DNA of 64,000 bases, taken from the NCBI GenBank assembly GCA_036946405.1, contig JAQIJC010000001.1:2679501-2743500 (forward strand), read 5' to 3'. The notes beneath the pieces were generated by a model, which saw only the letters and a list, made by a program, of their open reading frames with translations, did not search any database and was not told where the DNA came from. Positions 18,297-27,206 of the stretch are shown here, in pieces. Origin of the DNA: Sphingomonas phyllosphaerae. Lineage in GTDB: Bacteria; Pseudomonadota; Alphaproteobacteria; Sphingomonadales; Sphingomonadaceae. Every line of letters starts with the position of its first letter. Position 1 is the stretch's first letter. A program made the translations under genes and the position numbers.

Positions 18297-18391
18297 GCCG
18301 CCTGCGGTAGCGCGGTTGCGTGGCGATGAGAACGGGTTTGACCGGCCCGGTGCACAGGCCCATGCCGGAACCCGCAAATGAGGAGGCCGAG

Positions 18392-19519
18392 TTGAGCGAC
18401 ATCAAGGGTTTGGAGCTGCGATCGATCGTCGACGCCGAGGGATCGCTGACGCTGCGGCTGGAAGAGGTCACTTATCCGACGCCGGCCGACGACGAGGTGC
18501 TGGTGCGCGTCGAAGCCGCGCCGATCAACCCCTCCGACCTCGGGCTGCTGCTCGGGCCGGCGGATGTCGCGACACTGGAGGACGTCGGCACGCCCGACGC
18601 GCCGGCGTTGCGCTTCCAGGTGCCGCGCGGGCGGATGGGCGGGCTGCGCGCGCGGGTCGGCCAGTCGCTGCCGGTTGGGAACGAGGGCGCGGGCACCGTG
18701 GTAGCGGCGGGTGCGCAGGGGCAGGAACTGGTCGGGCGCAAGGTCGGGATGATCGGCGGCGCGATGTTCGCGCAATACCGGCTCGCCAAATTGCGCGAGG
18801 TGGTGCCGCTGCCCGAGGGCGCGAGCGCGGCGGACGGCGCGGCGATGTTCGTCAACCCACTGACCTCGCTGGCGTTCGTCGAGGCGATGCGGGCCGAGGG
18901 ACACAAAGCGATCGTCCATACCGCCGCAGCGTCGAACCTCGGGCAGATGCTCCAGAAAATCTGCCTCGCCGATGGCGTGCCGCTGGTGAACATCGTCCGC
19001 AAGCCCGAGCAGGCAGCGATCCTGCGGGGGATCGGCGCAACCTATGTGCTCAACAGCCAGGACGAGGATTTTCGCGCGCAACTGGCGGATGCCTGTGCTG
19101 AGACGGGCGCGACGATCGCGTTCGACGCGATCGGCGGCGGGTCGCTGGGGAGCGATATCCTGCAGGCGATGGAGCAGGCCGCCAACCGTAACGCGGGCGC
19201 GTATAGCCGCTACGGCTCGGAGACGTTCAAGCAGCTGTATATCTATGGTGCGCTGGATACCGGCGCGACGACGCTCAACCGGCTGGCGTTCGGGTTCCAG
19301 TGGAGTGTGTCGGGCTTCCTGCTGTTCCCGTGGCTCAAGAAGGCGGGCGCGGAGACTGCGGCGCGGATGCGGCAGCGGATCGCCGACGAGCTGACCACGA
19401 CGTTCGCGAGCAACTACACCGCGACGATCGGGTTGAAGGAGTCTCTGAATCCCGACGTGCTGCGCGCGTATGAGCGCAAGGCGACTGGGGAGAAGTACCT
19501 GATCGATCCGACGCGCTGA
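18392..19519 (+). CDS. MDR-family zinc-independent alcohol dehydrogenase / quinone oxidoreductase-like protein
   Basis: 375 residues in the medium-chain dehydrogenase fold. The GroES-like domain carries VEAAPINPSDLGLLLGPAD and VGNEGAGTVVAAG. The Rossmann region (HTAAASNLGQMLQKICLADG) has no classical GxGxxG. Structural zinc cysteines are absent, which points to the quinone-reductase branch. I chose the TTG at 18392 because AGGAGG lies 5 nt upstream; an ATG at 18362 is the alternative. Substrate is unknown. Confidence 0.82.
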   Translation: MSDIKGLELRSIVDAEGSLTLRLEEVTYPTPADDEVLVRVEAAPINPSDLGLLLGPADVATLEDVGTPDAPALRFQVPRGRMGGLRARVGQSLPVGNEGAGTVVAAGAQGQELVGRKVGMIGGAMFAQYRLAKLREVVPLPEGASAADGAAMFVNPLTSLAFVEAMRAEGHKAIVHTAAASNLGQMLQKICLADGVPLVNIVRKPEQAAILRGIGATYVLNSQDEDFRAQLADACAETGATIAFDAIGGGSLGSDILQAMEQAANRNAGAYSRYGSETFKQLYIYGALDTGATTLNRLAFGFQWSVSGFLLFPWLKKAGAETAARMRQRIADELTTTFASNYTATIGLKESLNPDVLRAYERKATGEKYLIDPTR

Positions 19520-19523
19520 AGAA

Positions 19524-19581
19524 CGTCATTGCGGGCGTAGCGAAGCAATCCAGGGTGCCGCAGGGAACACTGGATTGCTTC
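19524..19581. repeat. Family B repeat, right arm degraded (copy 1)
   Basis: Left arm CGTCATTGCGGGCGTAGCGA is followed by AGCAATCCAG and a partial right arm CTGGATTGCTTCC. It lies directly after the MDR stop. Confidence 0.65.
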
Positions 19582-19617
19582 CTCCGGCCGTCGCCGGGGT
19601 CGCGATAACGGCGGCCC

Positions 19618-20781
19618 CTAAACCGCCTGCCCGGCCGCCCAGCCGCTCGCCCACGCCCATTGAAAATTGTAGCCGCCGAGCCAGCCGGTGACGTCGACCG
19701 CCTCGCCGATCGCGTAGAGGCCGGGCACCTTGCGGGCCTCCATCGTCTTCGAGGACAAAGCGTCGGTGGCGATGCCGCCGACCGTCACCTCGGCCTTGGC
19801 GAACCCTTCGGTGCCGTCGGGGTGGAAGCGCCAGTCGGACAGGCGGCGTTCGGCCTCGGTCAGCGCGCGGTCGGTCGCCGCGCCGAGTTCGCCGATCGCG
19901 AGCCGTTCGGCGAGCACGTCGGCCAGCCGCGACGGCAGACCGAGCGTTTGCGTCAGCGTCGCGCGGGGACGGGCGCGTTTGGCGGCGGTGAGCCAGCCCG
20001 CAGGAGCGTCGGGGCGAAAGTCGATCGCGACCGCTTCACCGTGCCGCCAATAACTCGACGCTTGCAGGATCGCGGGACCGGACAGGCCGCGATGGGTGAA
20101 CAGCGCCGCCTCGGCGAAGGCGGCCTTGCCGGCGCGCGCGACGACCGGGGTGGCGACACCGGAGAGCGCGCGGAACAGCGCTTCGTCCCCGGGCAATGTT
20201 AAGGGCACCAGCGCGGGGCGCGGCTCGACCACCTTCAGCCCGAAGCGGCGCGCGATGTCATAGGCGATGCCGGTCGCGCCCATCTTCGGGATCGACGGGC
20301 CGCCGGTCGCGATCACCAGCGCCGGGGCGGTGTAGCGGCGGTCGCCGTGCGTGATCGTATAGCGGCCATCGGCGTGGTCGATCTCGCCGAGTGGCTGGCC
20401 AAGCCGGATCGTCACGCCGCCCAGCTCGCACTCGCGGAGCAGCATGGCGACGATCGCGCGCGCCGAGCCGTCGCAGAACAATTGCCCGAGCGTCTTTTCG
20501 TGCCACGCGATGCCGTGACGTTCGACCATATCGAGGAAATCGCGCGCGGTATAACGGCCGAGCGCCGACTTGGCGAAATGCGGGTTGGCCGACAGATAAC
20601 GGTCGGGCGCGGTGTGCAGGTTGGTGAAGTTGCATCGGCCGCCGCCGGAGATCAGGATCTTCTTGCCCGGCGCCTCGGCATGGTCGAGCACGACGACACG
20701 CCGGCCGCGCTGCCCGGCGACCGCCGCCGCCATCAACCCTGCCCCGCCCGCGCCCAGCACGATCGCGTCGAATGTTTCCAT
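19618..20781 (-). CDS. HI0933/YhiN-type flavoprotein (BaiN-like FAD-dependent oxidoreductase)
   Basis: 387 residues, normal for the family. N-terminal dinucleotide fold VLGAGGAGLMAAAVAG, then the family marker GKKILISGGGRCNFTN near residue 40, and a C-terminal FAD contact AIGEAVDVTGWLGGYNFQWA. Enzymes of this family reduce double bonds in some cases (BaiN), but the bacterial role is unsettled. Monocistronic, flanked by B-type repeats on both sides. Confidence 0.9.
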   Translation of the reverse strand: METFDAIVLGAGGAGLMAAAVAGQRGRRVVVLDHAEAPGKKILISGGGRCNFTNLHTAPDRYLSANPHFAKSALGRYTARDFLDMVERHGIAWHEKTLGQLFCDGSARAIVAMLLRECELGGVTIRLGQPLGEIDHADGRYTITHGDRRYTAPALVIATGGPSIPKMGATGIAYDIARRFGLKVVEPRPALVPLTLPGDEALFRALSGVATPVVARAGKAAFAEAALFTHRGLSGPAILQASSYWRHGEAVAIDFRPDAPAGWLTAAKRARPRATLTQTLGLPSRLADVLAERLAIGELGAATDRALTEAERRLSDWRFHPDGTEGFAKAEVTVGGIATDALSSKTMEARKVPGLYAIGEAVDVTGWLGGYNFQWAWASGWAAGQAV

Positions 20782-20805
20782 GACGGGGCCGTGTCATAGA
20801 TTACA

Positions 20806-20880
20806 CGTCATTGCGAGCGTAGCGAAGCAATCCAGTGTTCCGCGCGACGCCCTGGATTGCTTCGCTTCGCTCGCAAAGAC
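20806..20880. repeat. Family B repeat (copy 2)
   Basis: Near-perfect inverted repeat: ATTGCGAGCGTAGCGAAGCA plus ATCCAG on the left and its complement on the right, with a 15-20 nt variable centre. It lies upstream of the YhiN-type gene. Confidence 0.8.
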
Positions 20881-20918
20881 GGGAAGGCACGTACCTTCGG
20901 GATGCCTTGCACCCAGCC

Positions 20919-21013
20919 GTCATGCCGGACTTGTTCCGGCATCCACCGTTCCGCTAACCCATCAGCCGTAGATCGCGCGCAGCCGTGGACCCCGGAACGA
21001 ATCCGGGGTGACG
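20919..21013. repeat. Family A repeat (copy 4)
   Basis: Starts GTCATGCCGGACTTGTTCCG and ends GGAACGAATCCGGGGTGACG, with two local palindromes at the ends. It sits between two minus-strand genes. Confidence 0.65.
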
Positions 21014-21041
21014 GAGCGGTCACTCATGGGTGACGGTTACC

Positions 21042-22361
21042 CTATATCGCCGCCAGCGCCTGTTCCATGTCGGCGACCAGATCGTCGGCGTCCTCAACAC
21101 CGATCGAGATGCGGACGAGATTGTCGGTGATGCCCAGCGCCTGCTTGCGTTCGTCGGCGACGGACAGATGCGTCATGCCGGCCGGATGGCTGGCGAGCGT
21201 TTCGGTGCCGCCGAGGCTGACCGCCAGCTTGGCGATCTTCAGCGCGTCGAGGAAGCGGAACGCCTCGGGCTCGCCGCCCTTGAGGTAGAGCGAGAAGGTC
21301 GAGCCGCCGCCGGTGCAATGGCGGCGATAGATATCGGCCTGACGTCCCTCGGCCTCCGCGAGGAAGCCGAGATAGCCGACGCGCTCGACCTTGTCGTGGT
21401 CGCGCAGGAAGGCGCAGACCTTGGCGGCATTCTCGCCCGCACGGCTCATCCGCAGCTCCAGCGTCTCGAGGCTGCGCATCAGCATCCACGCAGTGTTCGG
21501 GTCGCAGATCGTGCCGATCGTGTTGCGCATCGCGCGGATCGTGTTGATGAGCGGCTTCGCCCCCAGCACCGCGCCCGCGACCAGATCGGAATGGCCGCCG
21601 GCATATTTGGTCAGGCTGTAGACCACCGCGTCGGCGCCGTGCTGGAGCGGCTGCGACCAGAGCGGGCCGAGGAAGGTATTGTCGATCGCGATCGGCGGCA
21701 GTTCCTCCGCATTCGCGAAGATCGCGTCGCGGCTGGCGCGCACCGCCTCGACATCGACCAGCGCATTGGTCGGGTTGGCGGGGCTTTCGAGATAGATCAG
21801 CGCGACGCGGCCGGCATCGTTCGCCTGCTTCATGACCGCGTCGATCTCCTCGCGGGTCGCGCCCGCCGGAAAGTCGAGCCAATTGACCCCGAAGCGGCCG
21901 AGGACGCGCGCGATCAGCGTCTCGGTGGCGGCATAGAGCGGGCCGGAGTGGACGATCGTGTCGCCGGGGCGGACAAGAGAAAGAAAAAGCGTGGCGATCG
22001 CCGACATGCCGCTGGAGAAGGTCAGTGCATCCTCCGCGCCTTCCCAGATGCCGAGCCGGTCCTCGAGGATTTCCTGATTGGGGCCGTTGAAGCGCGAATA
22101 GACCAGTCCTTCCGCGCCCCCGGGGCGCTTGCCGGTGACGCCCTCGAAATGGCGCTTGCCCGCCGCGGCATTGGGAAAGACGAAGGTCGACGTTAGGAAC
22201 ACCGGCGGCTTTAGCGCGCCCTCGGACAGCGCGGGGTCGTAGCCGTGCCCCATCATCAGCGTCGCGGGCTTGAGCTTGCGCCCGCCGATCGAGTCGACCT
22301 CGGCCTTGGGCGAGCGGCGCGTCTCGACGCCGGTCAGATCGTCTTCGGTCGGCTTGGTCAT
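21042..22361 (-). CDS. Trans-sulfuration PLP enzyme (cystathionine gamma-synthase / methionine gamma-lyase family)
   Basis: PLP-dependent Cys/Met metabolism enzyme of about 439 residues, somewhat longer than MetB because of an N-terminal extension. The PLP lysine is in VYSLTKYAGGHSDLVAG. Other family blocks are FSSGMSAIATLFLSLVRPGD and YLESPANPTNALVDVEA. Start ATG at 22361 (MTKPTEDDLTG) with AGGTGAG upstream. Sequence alone does not separate cystathionine gamma-synthase, O-acetylhomoserine sulfhydrylase and methionine gamma-lyase. Confidence 0.85.
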   Translation of the reverse strand: MTKPTEDDLTGVETRRSPKAEVDSIGGRKLKPATLMMGHGYDPALSEGALKPPVFLTSTFVFPNAAAGKRHFEGVTGKRPGGAEGLVYSRFNGPNQEILEDRLGIWEGAEDALTFSSGMSAIATLFLSLVRPGDTIVHSGPLYAATETLIARVLGRFGVNWLDFPAGATREEIDAVMKQANDAGRVALIYLESPANPTNALVDVEAVRASRDAIFANAEELPPIAIDNTFLGPLWSQPLQHGADAVVYSLTKYAGGHSDLVAGAVLGAKPLINTIRAMRNTIGTICDPNTAWMLMRSLETLELRMSRAGENAAKVCAFLRDHDKVERVGYLGFLAEAEGRQADIYRRHCTGGGSTFSLYLKGGEPEAFRFLDALKIAKLAVSLGGTETLASHPAGMTHLSVADERKQALGITDNLVRISIGVEDADDLVADMEQALAAI

Positions 22362-22372
22362 GACAGTCTCAC

Positions 22373-22780
22373 CTATTGCGAGCGATAAGGAACGAACTGG
22401 CCCATCGCGCAGCTTCCGCTGGGGATGCGCGCCGGAAGATTGACGGTCTGGGCGATGTCGCCGCGACACAGCCGCGTCTGGAACTGGCGGGTGACGATCG
22501 CGTCGCCGCGCGCCACCGCCTCGCAGCCGCCGCCGGTGTCGGTGACGTAGACCAATTTACCGCTGACGCGGTACAACAGCTTGCCGTCGTAGGCGGTGAG
22601 TTGCGGGCGGGTCCAGCGCGTGTCGATGCAATCCTGCGGCTTGCCGGCGACCTTTCCCGCGAGCAGCTTTTCGTAGGCGATCCGGTCCTTGTCGGGCCTG
22701 TCGGACTTCTGCGCCGGAGCGGCGACCACCGCGGCGGCTCCGAGCGCCGCCGCAGCGGCGAAGGTGATGAGGAAACGCAT
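22373..22780 (-). CDS. Secreted four-cysteine hypothetical protein
   Basis: About 135 residues. Signal peptide MRFLITFAAAAALGAAAVVA is followed by a small domain with four cysteines (PQDCIDTRW, GGGCEAVAR, RLCRGDIA, GSCAMGQF), which could form two disulfides in the periplasm. The preferred start is the ATG at 22780, since the residues before it are charged and lie outside the signal. It ends 11 nt before the trans-sulfuration gene start, so the two may share an mRNA. I do not recognise the family. Confidence 0.7.
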   Translation of the reverse strand: MRFLITFAAAAALGAAAVVAAPAQKSDRPDKDRIAYEKLLAGKVAGKPQDCIDTRWTRPQLTAYDGKLLYRVSGKLVYVTDTGGGCEAVARGDAIVTRQFQTRLCRGDIAQTVNLPARIPSGSCAMGQFVPYRSQ

Positions 22781-22837
22781 CGCTTTCTCTCCTTCTCTCC
22801 GCACGTTACCGGCATGGTTACGTGCGATACCATATCG

Positions 22838-23554
22838 TCAGCTCTGATCCTTGCGCAAGCGGCGTTCGGCGAAGGTGGCGACATCGGACGCACGCAGGAA
22901 CGGATTGGTCGCGCGCTCTGCGCCAATCGTGGTCGGGATCGTCGGCTCGCCAGCGGCGCGAAGCCGGTCGACCTCAGCCATCCGCGTCACCAGCGCGTGA
23001 TTGTCCGGCTCGACCATCAGCGCGAAACGGCCGTTCGATCGCGTATATTCGTGCCCGCAATAGACGCGCGTCTTGTCGTCGAGCGCGGCGTAGCGCTGCA
23101 TGTTCGCGAACATCTCGGCGGGCGTGCCCTCGAAGAGCCGGCCGCAGCCCATCGCGAACAGCGTGTCGCCGGTGAAGATCACGCCATCGTCGGCGAAATG
23201 GAAGGCGATATGCCCGGCGGTGTGGCCGGGGACATGCCAGACCGTCGCGCGATGGGCGCCGAGCGAGACGGTGTCGCCCTCGCCGACGCCATCGTCCAGC
23301 GCATTTATCTTCGCGCGCTCGGCCGCGGGGCCGATCACCCGCGCGCCGCTCGCCTGCTTGATCGCCGCTGCGCCGCCGACATGATCGCCGTGCCAGTGCG
23401 TCAGCCACACCGCGCCGATCGTCCAGCCGCGCGCCGCTGCCGCGTCGAGCAGCGGCTGCGCCTCGCCCGGATCTAGCGCGACGGTCTGAGTGCCGTCGTG
23501 CAGTAGCCACGCATAATTGTCGCTCAGGACGGGGACGCGGACGATCTCCAGCAT
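22838..23554 (-). CDS. gloB: Hydroxyacylglutathione hydrolase (glyoxalase II)
   Basis: Metallo-beta-lactamase-fold thioesterase (238 aa) that hydrolyses S-lactoylglutathione to D-lactate and glutathione. The binuclear metal motif is THWHGDHVGG near residue 52. Further ligands lie in HVPGHTAGHIAFHF, FTGDTLFAMGCGR and VYCGHEYTRSN. Its ATG is one nt after the gloA stop, giving a glyoxalase I-II operon that detoxifies methylglyoxal in two sequential steps. Confidence 0.96.
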   Translation of the reverse strand: MLEIVRVPVLSDNYAWLLHDGTQTVALDPGEAQPLLDAAAARGWTIGAVWLTHWHGDHVGGAAAIKQASGARVIGPAAERAKINALDDGVGEGDTVSLGAHRATVWHVPGHTAGHIAFHFADDGVIFTGDTLFAMGCGRLFEGTPAEMFANMQRYAALDDKTRVYCGHEYTRSNGRFALMVEPDNHALVTRMAEVDRLRAAGEPTIPTTIGAERATNPFLRASDVATFAERRLRKDQS

Positions 23555-23555
23555 C

Positions 23556-23990
23556 TTACCACGTCCCGGTGTTGGGCATCGACACCCACGGCTCGGCGGG
23601 GTCGAGCGTGCCGTCCTGCAACAGCTCGATCGAGATGCCGTCGGGAGTCTTCACGAACGCCATATGCCCGTCGCGCGGGGGGCGGTGGATCGTGTAACCG
23701 TGGTCGAGCAAGCGCTGGCAGGTCTCGTAGATATCGTCGACGCGGTAGGCGAGATGGCCGAAGTTGCGGCCGCCGGTATAGTCCTCCGGGTCCCAATTGT
23801 GGGTCAGTTCGACCTCGGCGTTGGCGCGCTCGCCCGGCGCGTTCATGTCCTCGGGCGTCGCGAGGAAGATCAGCGTGAAGCGGCCCTTCTCGTTCTCGAT
23901 GCGGCGCACCTCTTTCAGCCCGAGTAGCTCGAAGAAGGCGATCGTCGCGGCGGGGTCGCTGACCCGGATCATCGTGTGCAGATATTTCAC
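23556..23990 (-). CDS. gloA: Lactoylglutathione lyase (glyoxalase I)
   Basis: 144-residue VOC-fold enzyme that isomerises the methylglyoxal-glutathione hemithioacetal to S-lactoylglutathione. Two beta-alpha-beta units are visible, with metal-site context HTMIRVSDPAATIAFFELLG, VELTHNWDPEDYTGGRNFGH and SIELLQDGTL. The start is the GTG at 23990 (VKYLHTMIRV), with GGGAG about 8 nt upstream; the longer open frame reads back into the hydrolase gene. It sits 17 nt downstream of the ABHD10-like gene and 1 nt upstream of gloB. Confidence 0.95.
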   Translation of the reverse strand: MKYLHTMIRVSDPAATIAFFELLGLKEVRRIENEKGRFTLIFLATPEDMNAPGERANAEVELTHNWDPEDYTGGRNFGHLAYRVDDIYETCQRLLDHGYTIHRPPRDGHMAFVKTPDGISIELLQDGTLDPAEPWVSMPNTGTW

Positions 23991-24007
23991 CGTTTTACTC
24001 CCGCCCT

Positions 24008-24733
24008 CTAGGGCACCACATCCTCGATGGCGCGGACCAGCAACGCGAGATCGTCCTCGCGTGACAGCCGGTGGTCGCCGTCCTTGACCAACCACGTCTG
24101 AACGTGCGGCGAGCGGATCAGTTCGGCGAGCCGGCAGGTGCGATGCCACGGCACGTCGGGGTCCTGCTGCCCCTGCAGCAAGCGCACCGGGCCGTCGAAG
24201 GCGATCGCGCCGGCCATCAGCCGGTTCGCCTCGCCCGATTGCCAGAAGCGGCGCGTGTAGACGGTCGGCGCCGGGCCATAGGGGTTGGGGCGTTCGAGGC
24301 GACCGTGCTGGAGCAGGTACATCTTCTCGTCCTGCGAGAAGCCCCAGTCGGTGAAGTCGGGCGCGGGGGCAATGCCGACCAGCGCCGCGACGCGCTCGGG
24401 CCGTGCCAGTGCGGCGAGCAATGCGATCCACCCGCCCATCGACGAGCCGACCAACACCACTGGACCGTCGACATGGTCGATCATCGCCAGTGCATCGTCG
24501 CGCCAGTCGGCGAGCGACTGGTCCTCGAACTTGCCCTCGCTGGCGCCGCAGCCGCCGTAATCGAAGCGGAGATAGGCGCGGCCCTGCGCCTTGGCCCATT
24601 CCTCCAGCGCGACCGCCTTGCTGCCGGTCATGTCGGAGGCATAGCCGGGCAGGAAGACGATCGTCGGCGTGGTGCCTTGGGTATGGTGGTAGGCGAGCCG
24701 CGGGCGCGGCGGTTGCGATGTGACGATGCTCAT
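24008..24733 (-). CDS. Alpha/beta hydrolase, ABHD10-like
   Basis: 241 residues. The oxyanion region is FLPGYASDMTGSKA, the nucleophile elbow GSSMGGW is near 91, a catalytic Asp probably lies in GQQDPDVPW and the His in KDGDHRLSRED. The FLPGYASDMTGSKA / FDYGGCGASEGKF pattern resembles ABHD10, a mitochondrial thioesterase/depalmitoylase. It is the first gene of the run into gloA and gloB, so a role with thioesters or reactive-carbonyl adducts is a reasonable inference. Confidence 0.82.
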   Translation of the reverse strand: MSIVTSQPPRPRLAYHHTQGTTPTIVFLPGYASDMTGSKAVALEEWAKAQGRAYLRFDYGGCGASEGKFEDQSLADWRDDALAMIDHVDGPVVLVGSSMGGWIALLAALARPERVAALVGIAPAPDFTDWGFSQDEKMYLLQHGRLERPNPYGPAPTVYTRRFWQSGEANRLMAGAIAFDGPVRLLQGQQDPDVPWHRTCRLAELIRSPHVQTWLVKDGDHRLSREDDLALLVRAIEDVVP

Positions 24734-24785
24734 GCGCGCGGCTTTAGCGGGAAGGCGCGGTGGAGCGGAAGGGTGGCGTGGCGCT

Positions 24786-24895
24786 TATGCCTCCACCCCG
24801 GCGGAAGCCGGGGCCGAGTCGGGAAGGCCGAAGTGACGTAGGGCACGCCAATCATACGCCTCCCCCAACTGGGCCCCGGCCTTCGCCGGGGTGCC
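24786..24895. repeat. Family A-like repeat pair
   Basis: CACCCCGGCGGAAGCCGGGG on the left and GGCCCCGGCCTTCGCCGGGG on the right are short palindromes flanking about 60 nt. Similar pairs recur at 59239 and 61851. Confidence 0.6.
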
Positions 24896-24911
24896 GGCTG
24901 GGAGTGGGAGG

Positions 24912-26321
24912 TCAGCCCGTCAGCATCCGCACCATCTCGCCCGCGAGCAGCGACAGCGTGTCGTCGCGTGCGCCCATCACGACGATGCGGTCGCCGGGCC
25001 GCGCTTGCGCCACACAGTGCGCCGCCGCCGCCGCGCGGTCGGGGATGTGGAGCGCGTGGCCGCCGGCAATCATCACGTCATGGACGATGTCGGCGCTGGT
25101 CACCTCGCGCGACACGGTGCCGCCCTGATAGACCGGATCGGGTAGCACGAGCAGGTCTTCGGCGCGCAGGTGGGTGGCGAACATCGCGGCGAGTTCGGCG
25201 CGCATCACCTTGAGCGGGCCGTAGCCGTGCGGCTGGAACAGCGCGATCACGCGGCCGGGAAAGGCGTGGAGCGTGTCGAGGGTCGCGGCGATCTTGTCGG
25301 GGTTGTGGCCAAAGTCGTCGATCACCGCGACGCCGTTCGCCTCCCCCACGAGGTCGAAGCGGCGGCGCAGACCGGTGAAGTGCTCGACACCCGCCACCGC
25401 CTGTTCGAGCGACATGCCGGCGGCGCGCGTCGCGCCGATCGCCGCGAGGGCGTTCGACACGTTGTGGCGGCCGGGCACCTTTAGCGCGACAGGCACGCGC
25501 TGGCCGGTCGCGACAAGCGTGAAGCGGATCGCGAACGGTTCGGCGACCATGTCGGTCGCGAAGAGGTCCGCGCTCTCATCGGCCAGCGAGAAGCGCGTCA
25601 CCCGTGCCGGCGGCAGCGCCATCGCGAGCCGGGCGGCGTCCATGTTGTCGGCATTGACCACCGCGACCCGCGCATGGCCGATGAAGTCGCCGAACAGGCG
25701 GTTCAGCTCCTCGAGCGATTTATGGTCGAGGCTGACGTTGTTGAGCACCGCGACCTGCGGGCGATAGAGCGCGATCGAGCCATCGCTCTCGTCGACCTCG
25801 CTGACATGGGGATCGCCCTGCCCGACCAGCGCGCTGGCGAACGGGCGGTCGGTGCTGGCGAAGTCCTTCATCACCGCGCCGTTCATCACGGTCGGGTCGC
25901 GCCCGGCAGCGTGGAGGATCGTCGCGATCATGCCGGTGACGGTCGACTTGCCGCTGGTCCCCGCAACGCCGATCGGTTGCGCGGCGGCGTTGAACAAGGC
26001 GGCGTTCAGCTCCGCGCGCGACAGGCGGCGGCAGCCGAGCCGGGTGGCGGCGACGATGTCGGCGACAGTGTCCTCGACGGCGGCGGAGGCGACGACGATC
26101 TGGTCGGGCGACGTCACGCCGCTGCCGTCCTGCGCGAACAGCTCGACACCGAGCGCGCGCAGGCCGTCGAACTTGGCGGGGACGCGGCCCTGATCGAGCC
26201 CGCGGTCGCTGCCCGCGACGATCGCGCCGCGGCCCTTGAGGATCATCGCCAGCGGCATCATTCCCGATCCGCCGATCCCGACCAGAAAGAAGCGCTGGCC
26301 CGATACGTTGCCGTCATGCAT
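24912..26321 (-). CDS. Mur ligase family protein, candidate murein-peptide ligase (Mpl-like)
   Basis: 469 residues with all three Mur-ligase domains. N-terminal FLVGIGGSGMMPLAMILKGR binds the UDP-sugar, the P-loop is VAGTSGKSTVTGMIATIL, and the central block is HVSEVDESDGSIALYRP. The C-terminal domain has DDFGHNPDKIAATL. This resembles MurC or Mpl. The divergent LD-carboxypeptidase next door supports Mpl, which reattaches recovered tripeptide to UDP-MurNAc. A true MurC would be expected in the division/cell-wall cluster. The assignment is an inference. Confidence 0.75.
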   Translation of the reverse strand: MHDGNVSGQRFFLVGIGGSGMMPLAMILKGRGAIVAGSDRGLDQGRVPAKFDGLRALGVELFAQDGSGVTSPDQIVVASAAVEDTVADIVAATRLGCRRLSRAELNAALFNAAAQPIGVAGTSGKSTVTGMIATILHAAGRDPTVMNGAVMKDFASTDRPFASALVGQGDPHVSEVDESDGSIALYRPQVAVLNNVSLDHKSLEELNRLFGDFIGHARVAVVNADNMDAARLAMALPPARVTRFSLADESADLFATDMVAEPFAIRFTLVATGQRVPVALKVPGRHNVSNALAAIGATRAAGMSLEQAVAGVEHFTGLRRRFDLVGEANGVAVIDDFGHNPDKIAATLDTLHAFPGRVIALFQPHGYGPLKVMRAELAAMFATHLRAEDLLVLPDPVYQGGTVSREVTSADIVHDVMIAGGHALHIPDRAAAAAHCVAQARPGDRIVVMGARDDTLSLLAGEMVRMLTG

Positions 26322-26371
26322 GGCGGCGGGCTATCGGCGCTTTGCGCGGGCGTGACAAGCAGGAGGTGGCG

Positions 26372-27187
26372 ATGCGGATCGGAGTGCTGGCGGCGAGCAG
26401 CGTCGCCAACCCGGACGTGATCGCGCCGGTGTCCGCCTTCGCGGCGGTCGCCTATCCCGAGATCGACCTCGTCTTTCACCCGCAATGCTATGCGCAGGAC
26501 GGGCATTTCGCGGGATCGGACGCGGTGCGCGCGGCGGCGTTCCTCGAATTTGCCAACGATCCGGCGTTCGACGCGATCTGGTTCCTGCGCGGCGGCTATG
26601 GGTCGAACCGGTTGCTGGCGACGATCATGCCGCAGCTGGGGCCGGCGGCGCGGACCAAGACCTATCTCGGCTATTCCGACGTCGGCTTCCTGCTCGGCGC
26701 GCTGTACGCGCGGCGGATCGGGCGCGCGGTGCATGGGCCGATGGCGAGCGACATCCGGCGGCGTGACGGCGACGCGACGGTGGCGCGATCACTGGGGTGG
26801 CTGGCGCGGGGGGATCGTGCGGGGCTGGAGCCGGGGCTCGACGGCCGGCCGGCGGCGGCGTTCAACCTGTCGATCCTCGCGGCGCTGATCGGGACGCCGT
26901 ATCTGCCCGATCTCGCCGACCATGTGCTGATCGTCGAGGAAGTGTCCGAGGCGATGTATGCGATCGACCGGATGCTGTTCACGCTTGGCAACGCCACGCA
27001 GCTGCGCAGCATCGCGGGCGTGCGGCTTGGGGCGGTGACGGCGGTGAAGGACAACGAGCCCGACTGGAGCGAGCCGATCGAGGCGATGATGACGCGCTGG
27101 TGCCGCGATCTGGGGGTACCGTATCTGGGACGCGCGCAGATCGGGCATACGCAGGCAAACCATGTCGTGCCGTTCGGGGTCGCGTGA
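26372..27187 (+). CDS. ldcA: LD-carboxypeptidase (S66 family)
   Basis: Cytoplasmic serine peptidase of 271 residues that removes D-Ala4 from recycled muropeptides. The catalytic Ser is in LGYSDVGFLLGAL, and the Glu and His are in LIVEEVSEAMYAIDRML and GRAQIGHTQANHVVPFG. FLRGGYGSNRLL is the usual substrate loop. The ATG at 26372 has AGGAGG five nt upstream and is preferred to 26342. Divergent from the Mur ligase across 50 nt, so both probably share a regulatory region. Confidence 0.92.
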   Translation: MRIGVLAASSVANPDVIAPVSAFAAVAYPEIDLVFHPQCYAQDGHFAGSDAVRAAAFLEFANDPAFDAIWFLRGGYGSNRLLATIMPQLGPAARTKTYLGYSDVGFLLGALYARRIGRAVHGPMASDIRRRDGDATVARSLGWLARGDRAGLEPGLDGRPAAAFNLSILAALIGTPYLPDLADHVLIVEEVSEAMYAIDRMLFTLGNATQLRSIAGVRLGAVTAVKDNEPDWSEPIEAMMTRWCRDLGVPYLGRAQIGHTQANHVVPFGVA

Positions 27188-27206
27188 GCCCGGGGCGACG
27201 AAGACC

